Assembly: GCA_033239525.1 (NCBI GenBank)
Contig: BSYO01000022.1
Location: forward strand, 8,513,947 to 8,577,946
Length of the DNA: 64,000 nt
Source of the DNA: Nepenthes gracilis
Taxonomy: Eukaryota; Streptophyta; Magnoliopsida; Caryophyllales; Nepenthaceae
Direction of reading: 5' to 3'
Shown piece after piece: positions 47,547-57,709 of the stretch. Position numbers and translations under genes: made by a program. Each line of letters starts with the position of its first letter. The stretch's first letter is position 1. The notes under the pieces are model-generated. The model made no database searches. It saw only the letters and a program-made list of their open reading frames with translations, and had not been told where the DNA came from.

Positions 47547-48672
47547 TGATGCATATCTGAATCCGACTTCGAACATATTCGGATTCTTCTGGATGGTTTC
47601 ACCCGGCCCCGTTCATTGAGTCTGAATCCTGCACACCACTAAAGTGAACAAGAGGTCAGTGTGTCGGTAGGAGGTTGTCCCACCGAAAATACTCCGACGC
47701 TCAAGTCAGTAAAAAGCCTTCGAATCGAGGAAGGTGAACTAATAAGTAAAAGAGAGTAAAGGGAATAAGTTTGTCGGGAGTGTTGGCCCGTTGAGAATGT
47801 GAGTTCCCGCTTACTGCTCACAGAGAGCGAGTGGAAGCGGTGTCCTGAAAGCGTGGAAGCTTTGGGGGACAGTTCTCAGAGAGCCGGAAAGGACTCCTCT
47901 AATCTGGAGGCCTTTGGTGGAATTTGAAGGTGAACGCTGTACGCAGAGAGAGAGAGAAGGAGAGCCTTTTTGTTCAAGCACTGTAAGCGTTTGTGGTTTG
48001 TTTCAGGAAGTCTCTTTGTTGTCTTAGAAAGCGTGTTCGAGAGCTTTTCTTGAGGGTGAGTTATAGAGCGTATTCCCGAGAGCCTCCTCCTTTTCTAGAA
48101 TGAAGACTCCAAGCTTATATAGATTGCAGAGAGCCACCTTCAATTGGTCAATGTAGTGTGTTCTTCTAATCTGGCAATGGCTACCTTCTCTAAGTTGGTG
48201 GGCATGACAGGCGTGATTTGATCGATCATTTTCCTTTTGAACAGTGTAACGGATATTCAAATCACCTGCTTTCCTTTCATACTCTTGTGACTGTTTAGAC
48301 TCCATCGTTGGCGCCGTATTCCTTGTTGCCCTTTTTGGAGAAGATCAGCTTTTAGGAAAGCGTGTAATCAGGAAATGATTGTTACTTTTCGTGTTCGAGA
48401 TCGCCTGTCAAATTGGGCCTGGGCCGTATCAGGTTTACCCCCTTTTTGGGCCTGCTGCTACAGTACTTCCTGCAACACTCGGGTTGACCGTTCAAGTTGG
48501 CCGCGTGCTTGCGTTTTGACGGTCAACACTTGCGTTGACCATCGAGGAACGTTTCGAGCCTTTCAGGATTTGGGCCTTTACCTCTTGTTGGGCCATCAAT
48601 GAAGTTGATCGTCCAACAGGCTATTTAGACCTTATTTGACCGTTTGGCTAGTCCAGCTACGATGTACCATCA
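47547..48672 (-). repeat. Element 1, 5' LTR
   Basis: TGATGCATATCTG to GTACCATCA, 1,126 bases, with TGATG/CATCA inverted ends. It is homologous to 37,316-38,438 and to the solo LTR at 11,285-12,505. Confidence 0.94.
48114..48122 (-). promoter_or_regulatory. TATA box in element 1 5' LTR
   Basis: The minus strand reads CTATATAAG. It would start the genomic retrotransposon transcript toward gag. Confidence 0.6.
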
Positions 48673-48677
48673 TAGGG
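48673..48677. repeat. Target-site duplication TAGGG, right copy
   Basis: Matches 37,311-37,315. Confidence 0.93.
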
Positions 48678-49806
48678 ATTACCAAATTGTAATTTTTATA
48701 GAATTATATGTTTAAATAGTATTTAAATAAATTGATACTAAATAATATTATTAGTGAAAAGATGGAGACCAGTGACTAAATCATTTCTCCATAATGTTGG
48801 TACAAATATTGTAACTTTTCACAATGATGCAATGATTACTGTATTGTAAGTTGATGGCAATGTCATGAGCAATGCACAATAAAATGGAGACAAATTAAAT
48901 GCAAAATTATTAGATATCACCTCCTGCAAATGCCTTGATGGATAAAGATAATGAATAGAACTTTAATAGATAACAAACATGTGAGTGTTCGAAAGCTAAC
49001 GACGGTAAAGCTTTTTTTAGGAAAGTGTTCCTATGAGTAATGAGTTCTTAGATTTGCCTGGAAGGTACTTTCCATTTAAGATGATTCCTATACCTTGGAA
49101 ACTATAAATTCATCTACACTGCCCACTCACTAAAGCAAAGGAAGGAGTCATGGCCATAGGTCAGGCAGGTCAGGGAAGAGAACTCTTTATTCAAAGTATG
49201 CCAATGTTAGGTATTGCCTCATAGGTCCATGCCAAGTCCAAGTTTGAATTGAACGAAGAGAAAGAATATCTAATTCTATTTTCAAATTAATACTTTATTA
49301 AATGTGAAAATGCAGGAAGTTGCCTAACCTGTACATATGAATCTTCATTTATTAATTCCTTATTTATGTCCACATGTTTGTGAAGGTAGCTTGCCAACAA
49401 AAGACATGTATTGTAGTCTTTTGTTTAATGAGAATGAAAAGGTTACGAAACTTCTTTTAGAACCTATTGAGTGGAGGTAGTGGACTTGCTCACCGGAATC
49501 AAGCTTGTTCTACAGTGGGCAGACATAACAAGGCCATTTGAAGGAATATAACAATTTATGTGATTACTGATTGATTTCTCATTTGATGCGCATGGACATG
49601 TACCTCATGGTCATAGGTTATGTGATATTTTTAGAAAAAAACGAGCAATGTGCTAGGAGCCTTGGGCCTCTCTTACAATGCCCTATTACTCAACTTTAAT
49701 TCAAGTGTTATCTCAATATCTATTACTTTCAAATAAATAAATACTAAAGTATGTTTAGAGGTATCGCAGTCACATGTCAATCATACCTAAAATTTCAAAT
49801 TACTTT
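48678..49806. other. Spacer between elements 1 and 2
   Basis: About 1.1 kb without a recognisable gene. The part beyond about 49,690 continues, across element 2, into 60,058 onward and belongs to old family D LTR sequence. The rest is unassigned. Confidence 0.4.
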
Positions 49807-49811
49807 ATTCT
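49807..49811. repeat. Target-site duplication ATTCT, left copy
   Basis: Matches 60,053-60,057. Confidence 0.9.
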
Positions 49812-50704
49812 TGTTGGGTCCAGTGCGAAGGCCCAAAGAAATGCGAGGCCCAACCCATGGAGCAACGGCCCAGATAAGGAATCCAGCTCTGCGCTCCAGA
49901 GCGGCTTACATGACAACTCATACTCACAACCAATAAACAACGTCTGCGACCCATTAATATGGTTATCGGGCGACAGTGGTGGCACTAAAGAAACGAGACA
50001 ATGGGGAGAGAGTCAACGCTGCCAATTGTGATTGGTGCCATTGCCCACAGTTCTCCAGTCAATCCCAGCACTAGGGGTAGACCAAGTGTGACGAGTTAGC
50101 TCCCGGCAATCTACCTGCCACCGCAAGACGACAACCAACACACTGGCGACTGCCGACGACAATCAGTGGCTAACGAACCCCTACTTGGGAATTCTTGCGC
50201 CCGAAGCCCCCAACTAAGGGGCTTATAAAATCCCTTCCCTTTTATAGGGAATGGGATTGATCAATTGGATCTTGGACAATTGGCTATACGTCGAACAAGC
50301 AAGTTAAGCTCAAAATCCCTCTTCCAGATCCGACTCTCTCAACATTCTCAGGCAACAAGAATTAGCCACCCACTGCGGTGCATCCCGGGAGTTAGGTCTC
50401 CCAATGCTCACTCACTCATCTTTCATATTTGCATTCACGCACTTCCAATGTATTTGTAATATATTTTTGCGCACCTCTAAGCATGCGCCCCTTTCCGTTT
50501 ATTATGGAAAGTTCTTGGACTTAGTGTCGGAGTGTTTTCGGTGGGGGACCTTCCGCCAAACCTTTGACCTCTTATTTATTAGTTGTGTTGGATATGTCTC
50601 AGGTTAACAGGGATAGAGATTGGACGCGCTCGCAATTGCCTCCAGACGATGTAAAATCCGAAGGCTTCCTAATCCGTACGACAATCGGGACTCGGGACAC
50701 AATA
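49812..50704 (+). repeat. Element 2, 5' LTR
   Basis: TGTTGGGTCCAGTGCG to GACACAATA, 893 bases, homologous to 59,164-60,052. It ends TA rather than CA in both copies. TATAAAA is at 50,224-50,230. Several short frames inside are not genes. Confidence 0.93.
50224..50230 (+). promoter_or_regulatory. TATA box in element 2 5' LTR
   Basis: TATAAAA in GCTTATAAAATCCC, conserved at 59,572-59,578 in the 3' LTR. Confidence 0.65.
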
Positions 50705-50722
50705 TTGGCACCATCTGTGGGA
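50705..50722 (+). other. Element 2 primer-binding site
   Basis: TTGGCACCATCTGTGGGA begins at the first base after the 5' LTR and parallels the site in element 1. Confidence 0.75.
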
Positions 50723-50737
50723 AACGAGACAAGAAAC

Positions 50738-51035
50738 CTAATGTCTCCTTCTCACACTTATTCCTTCACAACAAGATGGTAAACCTAAGGTACAAGCTAG
50801 TGCCCCAGCAAGAGCTGCCGTTGCCCGCAGCGACGACCCCTTAGTGGGTAGCCGCGCAGACGTCCGTTCGAAGCCCGACGTTCACCGCTTAACAGTGGAC
50901 ATGGACGATACGAGGCTAGTGATTTAAGCCCTCTGTAACCGGATGGGCACACCATGGATAGGGGCTGCTCTTCCAACATCTCAGGCGACCTACTCCAGGC
51001 GGGGAAGGCGTCGTGCAGGAACCCCTTAGAGAATA
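50738..51035 (+). pseudogene. Element 2 gag remnant up to the deletion joint
   Basis: After the primer-binding site there is an ATG (MSPSHTYSF at about 50,740) and about 300 bases of broken frames. At about 51,030-51,041 the sequence jumps straight to the RT end (RAILDMNP). The main Gag domain, zinc knuckle, protease and catalytic RT are absent. Confidence 0.6.
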
Positions 51036-51040
51036 TCAGA

Positions 51041-51660
51041 GCCATCCTCGACATGAACCCTTCGTGAATGGTGAAGGAAGTATAGAAACTCACAGGACGA
51101 CTGGCAACCCTTTAGCGATTCCTAGCCAAGTCCGCAAAGAAATACTTGCCCCTCGTTAGGGTGCTTTGGGGGATAAAATCGTCCAGATTTTACCGGACTA
51201 AGGAGTGCGAAGAAGCCTTTAAAGAGCTGAAGGCGTACCTCATCAGCCCACTTCTCCTGAGCTCACCATGCACAGGTGAGAACCTATACCTTTACTTGGC
51301 TACATCAGACATGGCATTCAGCTCCCTGCTAGTCAGGGAGCACGAGGTAGCGCAATGACCAGTGTACTACGTGAGCAGAATACCGACAAACATGGAAACC
51401 CGCTATCTGTATGTCAAAAGGATTGCGTTGACTCTCAACTATTTAGCACGAATGCTACGGCCCTACTTCCAAGCTCACCGGATCGTCGTTCTGACGGATC
51501 AATTCCTAAAGTTGATCCTTCAAAAGCCAAAAACCTCCGATCAATTGGTCAAGTGGGCTATAGACTTGGGAGAGTTCAACGTGGAGTTTCAACTGCGGTT
51601 GGCCCTCAAGGGTCAGGCCCTAGCGGACTTCGTCATCGAAGCGGCGACCCTAGCTCTGTT
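51041..51660 (+). pseudogene. Element 2 RT end and degenerate first RNase H
   Basis: It reads RAILDMNP, then with two stops KLTGRLATL and RFLAKSAKKYLPLVRVLWG (RT thumb), CEEAFKELKAYLISPLLLSS, LYLYLATSDMAFSSLLVREH and VYYVSRIPTNMETRYLYVKR, then VLTDQFLKLILQKPKTSDQL. The YVDD palm is deleted. The stretch from 51,362 is open for 192 codons through to the second RNase H. Confidence 0.88.
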
Positions 51661-52080
51661 CGACCCTCACGGCCAGAGGAGTGTGGACGATCCAGATATT
51701 CCAACATGGACCCTGAATGTGGACAGATCATCCACTCAAACAGACAATAGAGCCAAAGTCGTGCTCAGGACTCTAGATGGCGTGGAGATTAAGTATTCCG
51801 TCGTAATGACCTTTCCCGCTATTAATAATGTAGCGGAATATGAAGCACTTCTTGCAGGACTTCGTCTAGCAAAGGAGTGCTCCGCCAAGTCGCTAATCGT
51901 GTGCAGTGACTCAGAGCTCGTGGCCAACCAAATCCAATGAACCTTTGAGGCATTGAACCCTCAACTTGCGAAATATCTGGTGAAAGCGAAGACCCAGATC
52001 CAAGGCTTCCGACGCTTCAGGATTGAACATGTGCCTAGGGTCAAAAACTAAAAAGCCGACCGGCTAGCTAGGGGCGCAAC
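51661..52080 (+). pseudogene. Element 2 second RNase H (Tat-type)
   Basis: It continues in frame: WTLNVDRSSTQT (first Asp), NNVAEYEALLAGLRLAKEC (Glu), IVCSDSELVANQIQ (Asp), then after a TGA at 51,938-51,940 ALNPQLAKYLVKAKTQIQGF and KADRLARGA (last Asp). All four active-site acids are visible, and the breaks are two in-frame stops. Confidence 0.8.
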
Positions 52081-53427
52081 TGTGGGATCTCTAGAGCAGT
52101 ACGCCAGGGACCGGTGGGAGACCCTGGCCCTACCCAGTGTTGACGCCTCAAACCAGGAGGTACCACAGATCGACGTGGGCAACAATTGGATGACCCCGTA
52201 AAGAAAATATCTAACGAATGGAACATTGTCAAAAAATTTCGACGAGGCCAAACGAATCAAGTAGACGGCAGGCTGGTACACAATCCCTGACGGGGGGCTA
52301 TACAGGCAAGGATATTCCACTCCTTACCTAAAATACCTGACCCCTGAGGAGGCTGAGTACGCCCTAAGCAAAGTCCACCTTGGCATATGCGGCTCGCATG
52401 TTAGAGGGAAAAATCTCGCATTCAAGATCATACAGCAGGGTCTCTTCTGGCCCATGATGAAGCGAGACGCATTGGAATTCGCAAAAAAAAAATGTGAAAG
52501 CCGTCAGGTCCACAGATTCGTGACACCTTCCACATACGGAGCTATGCGGCCTTCAGTTCCCGTGGCCATTCGCACAATGGGGCCTTGACATCCTTGGACA
52601 GGTGCTTTTGGCTTTCGGACAAAGGAAATTACTCATCGTCGACATCAACTACTTTACCAAGTGGGTAGAAGCGGTCCCTTTGGCTCAAATCACCAAGTAA
52701 AACGCGACGAAATTCCTCTGCCAAAATATCGTTTGTCACTTTGGGATTCCTGAGGTCATAGTGGCCGACAAGGGAACCCAATTCACTGATAAACGATTCA
52801 CCAAATACTGTGTAAGTTTATGCATCAGACTGGTCCATACATCTGTGGCATACCCTCAGGCCAACGGGCAGGTCGAAGTAACTAACCGCACGCTGCTACA
52901 CAGGCTAAAGACGAAGTTGGAAGACGCAGGAGGCTCGTGGGTGAATGAATTTCCTTCCGTACTCTGGTCGTATCGAATAACCCCACGGAAATCAATGAGG
53001 GAAAGACCCTTTAGCCTCTGCTACGGGGCTGAAGCCGTGGTCTTCGTTGAAGTAGGGCTGCCCTGCCTACTGGTCGAACGCTTCGATTCTGCTACGAACT
53101 CTCAGAGACTCAAAGAATGCCTGGACCTGCTCCTAGAAGTTTGAGACGCTGCTCGCCTGAGGACTGCAACTTATAAGCAGCACATCTCACGGTACCACAA
53201 CAAGCAGGTGATGGCACGACTACTTAAGGTTGGAGACCTAGTCCCCTAGAGCATAGAGGTCGCAAGAAAAGCTGCGAATAGGAACAAACTTTCCCTTAGG
53301 TGGAAAGGCTCGTTCCTCGTCTCCGCAATCGCAATCCTCCGGAGCGGAGTGTACAAAATATGTGACCAGAATAACAAACTGGTTTCTCAGACCTGGAACG
53401 CCGCCAACCTAAGAAACTACTACCAGT
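52081..53427 (+). pseudogene. Element 2 integrase
   Basis: The zinc finger reads KVHLGICGSHVRGKN then CESRQ; the second Cys pair is damaged and an A-run (52,483-52,491) likely shifts the frame. The core reads WGLDILGQ (first Asp), IVDINYFTKWVEAVPLAQIT and VIVADKGTQFTDKRFTKYC (second Asp). It continues AYPQANGQVEVTNRTLLHRL (Glu), GGSWVNEFPSVLWSYRITPR and LVERFDSATNSQRLKECLDL. The D-D-E triad is therefore intact in the 127-codon frame 52,761-53,144 and just upstream. The C-terminal domain continues after a stop to NAANLRNYYQ, ending at about 53,427. It is better preserved than the element 1 integrase. Confidence 0.88.
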
Positions 53428-53499
53428 AACCTGGCATTGCCGAGGTAAAACGTACACGCACACCATGGGGATGCTTGTATATGCATTATGTTTTCATTC

Positions 53500-53505
53500 A
53501 ATAAA
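53500..53505 (+). terminator. Possible poly(A) signal after pol
   Basis: AATAAA about 75 bases past the integrase end on the plus strand. Confidence 0.3.
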
Positions 53506-53631
53506 ATTAGTAGTTCTTGTTAGCTTATGTTTCATTCATATGAGTGTTTGTATGTATGGTATTCCAAAAAAACAAAACAACCTAGGCTACCTCTAAGTTT
53601 AGAGGACTATTGTCTGATCGTAAAACAAGGC

Positions 53632-53775
53632 CTTGGCACCGTGCCAAGCGGCCAAAGAGCGGCCACCTCAAAATCTCAACCCCGTGTTGAGTGGCTCGAA
53701 GTAGCATCGAAACCTTGGCCCCGTGCCAAGTGGCTCACTTGCGGCATTGTCCAGCCTTGACCATGCATTGAGCAA
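53632..53775 (+). repeat. Array of short hairpins with matched stems
   Basis: CTTGGCAC-C-GTGCCAAG at 53,632-53,648, CTCAAC-CCCGT-GTTGAG at 53,675-53,691 and CTTGGC-CCCGT-GCCAAG at 53,714-53,730 are three inverted repeats with near-identical layout, each followed by a GYGGC word. The second and third share the loop CCCGT while three stem pairs differ in a compensated way. A fourth, imperfect one lies near 53,755-53,771. Confidence 0.7.
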
Positions 53776-54490
53776 CGCTAAAATAGCCGCGTTCGGACTT
53801 CGATTCCACGTTGAAAGAGCCCTAAGCAGCCCGCTAATTTGGTCTTGCGCCGAACGACCCGAAAGCGATCACCATCGAATCACGGCTCCGTGCTGTAGGG
53901 CCCGTACAGCCTACAGAATCGTGATTTCAAACCAAATGGCCCAGGCGGTCAAAACTAAAGGCATGGGGGCTTTTAAAGTTTCGAAACTTATGGCCACAAA
54001 AATCTTAGGGGACAAAAACCACAGGTGTGCAGTGATCTTCTCCTAAAGAAGAGAGCACCCTTAGTCTACAATGGTCATGGGTTAGGACCGTGCACTGGAT
54101 AGCAGCGACGCCCTGAGCGAGGGTGGGTCACCTAATGTAGGAACCACGTATGAAAAGGTCTAAACCCGAAGTCCGGCTGTTGTGGCCTGAAAACCTAATT
54201 GGCCCTTAGTGTGGCTCCATGGGACTTACAACGACATCTACTCTGCTGGATTGAGATTCTCATTAAACACGCGAGATGCGACGACGTCTTCTAAAGGAGG
54301 ACGAATACAGCGCAAGAATGCGCCGAATCAAGCCTTGGCGACAATAGTTTTACAAGCTTAGCCGTTAAACTCGAGATACTATCTCTAAAGTCATACTTGA
54401 AGACATTGAATGCAAAAAAGGTGCTATTTCTTATTCATCTATACAACGCACTAATGAGTGCCGCAAAAGGAAGGAAGCAATATAAACAAG
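53776..54490. other. Element 2 spacer between pol and antisense module
   Basis: No domain recognised. The 107-codon plus-strand frame (53,723-54,046) lies over the hairpin region and has no motif. The minus strand has AATAAG near 54,430 that could serve the antisense transcript. Confidence 0.4.
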
Positions 54491-54496
54491 TAAAGC

Positions 54497-56537
54497 TACT
54501 CCTGAGAATCTGATGGACCGGCCTCCTCGAAAAAATTCCTCAGGCGAGACTTGTCAAGGACCACGGAGTTGCCTGGGTGGAAGACACCTTCCGGAACGTT
54601 GGGAACCACAAGCGAGGCAATCCTGCAGCATAGGTGGATACTGTCCTAGAACCTATACTCCATATCTCTGAATAGACGGGAGTTGTCGTCCTCAAGAGTA
54701 GTGACCATCTCCTTTAGCTTCCATTGCCTGTTGGCCGCTGTCCTCCATCAGGTGCCTGATTTCTTCTTGGATCTGGCCATTCTCTCCTTGTAGCCACTCA
54801 TTCTCCTCGTGGAGGAGAGCAACCTTGACTCTCATACGCTGGGCAATCTTCTGCCCGCAGTGGAAGTTCTCACGTAGTTGAGTTGCTAACTTGTCGAGAG
54901 AGTCAACCTCCTCTGAAGCCTGCATGGGAGGGGAGAAGATCAGAAATTCTCAGAATTTCAGACTACAGATGAATGCTCGACTCAAGACGACTATACCTGA
55001 GCCGAAGTTGCGTCCAGACGATAGGCAAGGTCTCTTGGCACGGATAAGCTTGGGGGCTCCCCATGTTCAGCCTCGTCCTTTGTGCTACTTGGATGGCGTG
55101 GAGCCACGAGAGGCGAAGGAACGCTTGGGGGCTCCGACCCCTGAACTGTGCCTACAGCAGCCGTCTCCAAAGTCAAATCAGCACCTGGCGAACTAGCTTC
55201 CCACATGGCTTCGACCTCTAACACCACGGGGGCATCCTCCTGGATGCCAACCTTCAGAAACGGTCCAGCTGGAGGCCCAGCAAGCTCTGAAGGTCCGACG
55301 AGAATTGGTGCTGACTCCAGCAACCACGCTCCCTCCAGCTCCTCAAGAAGTAATGCGCCACCCTCCGCCAGTGGATCACTCTCAACGATCATCTCCTGTG
55401 GCCCCAGATAGGCAATAGGACCTATAGAAGACCAATCACCGGAATAAAGCTCCACCGCAGGAACGCCGTACTCAGCCAATGCTACATCAGGAATTGGAAT
55501 GGGTTTGGTAGCTCCCTCCGTGGCTCGACACTTGCCGTCGCCTCAAGACTGGGCACCAAACCCATGTGGTGAACCCTACGGCCAACCTCGGTAACTTTCT
55601 TGTGGAGGTACCTTCGGCCTTCTTCAACCTCTCAGCAAGGCCTTAACCTCCTTCTCATCTGAGGACGACTCCAGCAGTGAGCAGCTCTCCTCAGCATCTC
55701 CTTTCGATGACTTGGGGATCACGGTATCCTCGGGCTTCTTCTTCAAGGGACCAACGGTGCCCCACCGGATGAAGGCCCCCACCTAGAGGCCTCGAACATA
55801 AGGGGCATTAGGTAGTAGCCCTAGACGGAGAATGTCACCATCTTAGAGTTAATGGCAGCGACTAACTCCGCCGTATCCTTAGTGTCCTCCAAGGATGCCT
55901 TCCTGTGAAAGTACTCTAAGATGGGACCCCATTCACACGAGAGCTCTGAATCGGAAGGCTTTTGCAGGAAGAAGAAGCGTACCTTCCAGTTTTTCACCGA
56001 ATCGGGATTGGTCCCATGGAAATGGAAACTGGTCCTTGGAGACATAGAGATCTAATCATTTGACTCCGTGAAATGAAAGACCACCCTCACGGCCTTTGCA
56101 TCGAACACGCTGGTGTGAAGAAGGGAGAAGATACAAAGTGAAACTAGGTAATGGATGGCATTGGGATGAAACCTCATTGCAAGAACTCCAAATGCCTCGA
56201 CCAGCATGTACAGAGTGCATGGCATGAGGTAGCGAAGCCCCTCTCTCAGATGTCACTCGTAAACGGTCACGAAGTCATCTGGAAAGGCGTCGGCTCTACC
56301 AGCAGAACCAAGAGCACAACAGGCCCAATCACTGGGGATCCCGTAGTCCACCATCAGAGCGGTGATGGCATTCATTGTTAGGACGGAACCTGTGTTGTCT
56401 ACACTATGGCGGCCTAACTTGGAAACTCGTGAGGAGGAAGCAGATTCTCTCTTCTTGGCCACCTCTCTCTCTTTCACTTTGGGAAGAGTTGCGGTATGAA
56501 AAGGCATAAAGAAGAAAGGATTTTGTTGAGACGTCAC
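54497..56537 (-). pseudogene. Element 2 antisense ORF A (Transposase_28 and coiled coil)
   Basis: On the minus strand from 56,537 (or Met11, 56,507): a basic, possible nuclear-localisation stretch KVKEREVAKKRE, then VDYGIPSDWACCALGSAGRA and DAFPDDFVTVYE. After an in-frame TGA (56,253-56,255) it continues HLREGLRYLMPCTLYMLVEA and MRFHPNAIHYLVSLCIF, which completes the PF04195-type domain. After a TAG it continues FHFHGTNPDSVKNWKVRFFF. An acidic, Pro-rich linker follows (55,479-54,991), then a coiled coil (54,925-54,692; LRENFHCGQKIAQRM, LLHEENEWLQGENGQIQEEI). The C-terminal block is LCCRIASLVVPNVPEGVF, ending near 54,497. Frameshifts exist between parts. The architecture equals that of the element 1 antisense ORF. 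Confidence 0.72.
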
Positions 56538-56544
56538 TTAAATA
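56538..56544 (-). promoter_or_regulatory. Possible TATA box for antisense ORF A
   Basis: The minus strand reads TATTTAA in CTATTTAAGTG, about 30 bases upstream of Met11 of the ORF. If used, the first ATG at 56,537 would lie upstream of the start site and Met11 would be the start. Confidence 0.4.
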
Positions 56545-56879
56545 GACAGCAGGGCACCAGCACGCGAGAAAACCCAAACAACACCCTTGCCAAATGGCCA
56601 GGCCACACGTTGGCTCAACAGAAGCGTCATGGATCCTAAACGACAGCCAATTATGACCTCTTGTCAGACGGTAGGTCACTATTGCCTCAGTGAATCTCCC
56701 TTGTCAAACCCGCATTTAATGCGAGAACCCTAATCGCCAGGGACTTCGGCAGAGGGACTTCTACGATAGACGCACGAGAGAGTGAACAGACAATTTGAAT
56801 ACATCTAGTGATAGAAAATAAACGGCGGAGTTAAGTATAGAATTGCATTATAATGGTCATTAACAACTCTCTTTTACAG

Positions 56880-57709
56880 CAATCCCCAGCCACAAGGTAC
56901 AGCTAATGGCCCCCTCTGGACTCAGAAGAATCGGGAGCTAGATACTCTAACAGGTCCACTCGTGTTAGGGCACTAGAGTTCCGAGAGTCCAGGATGCTGA
57001 TGCGGAAGTTCGGATCCTCCAACGAGACTAGTCTCCGGCTGAGACAGATGCCGTCTTTGAAGTTCTTTTCTAGTGTAGAACTAACCTCCTTCGGCAAAAA
57101 CCTCGACCTTAGCTGAGTCCCCATCCATGCGAGCTCCTCCCTGGACTGTAGTCGTAGCCGCTCAAGCTCCTCTTGGAGAGCCAACATGTGGGCACGGGCC
57201 TGGACGTTAGCACCAATGAGTCTAGACTCCCTCGCTTCTAATTCAGCCCACGCTTTCTCAAAGTGTGTGGCACGAGCTCTCAACTGCTCTATCTCTCCTA
57301 CCGCAACCTGCACCCTAGCTCTGACGCCTTTGATGTCCCTGGAAACTTGATGAAGCAATGGATCTGCCCTCCTAGGTCTACGATCCCGCGAGGAAGCAAC
57401 ATCTCCTCTGTTTCAAAGCTTGGAGGCACCCTTAAAAACCGCATTGGACTCACAACAGTGGCCTCTGAACAACATCCCTCCGTTGTCGTTGTGCCGGTCA
57501 TAGTCGCGCCAGGGATCCCAAAGGCATGGGTCCCGATTTCAGGCTCTTCGGAAGATGATTCTAACTCGAATGACGAGGACGACCTTTCCATTGGAGCCGT
57601 AACACAAAAAGAAAAAAAGGGGGAAAGGGCTCAAAGGGCAGCATTAAACTTGACACCATCGAAGAGGCAACAGCATGCAATCTTGGAGGGAACTCACACG
57701 TTTAAATAA
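56880..57709 (-). pseudogene. Element 2 antisense module B (coiled coil only)
   Basis: The 151-codon frame 57,358-56,903 is a long coiled coil (VQVAVGEIEQLRARATHFEK, ALQEELERLRLQSREELAWM). It is followed by ICLSRRLVSLEDPNFRISIL, which matches the C-terminal block of the element 1 antisense ORF (NISRRIVRLVDPDFPVDLIN). A Ser/Glu-rich linker-like frame precedes it (57,591-57,298). No N-terminal Transposase_28 domain is seen upstream. It is therefore a second, truncated copy of the antisense gene, placed upstream of ORF A. Confidence 0.62.

Larger units (their letters stand above)
37316..48672 (-). mobile_element. Element 1: full-length Tat-like Ty3/gypsy retrotransposon
   Basis: It is 11.36 kb with LTRs at both ends, flanked by a perfect 5-bp duplication TAGGG. 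From the 5' LTR (right) the order is primer-binding site, gag, protease, RT with degenerate RNase H, second RNase H, integrase, a 40-bp tandem array, an antisense ORF on the plus strand, another repeat array, polypurine tract and 3' LTR. The dual RNase H, the CX2HX4HX4C-type Gag knuckle and the antisense ORF point to the Tat lineage. A hand comparison of the first 60 LTR bases gives 14 mismatches, 11 of them transitions, so the insertion is old. Frameshifts and stops occur in every gene, so it is not autonomous. Confidence 0.95.
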
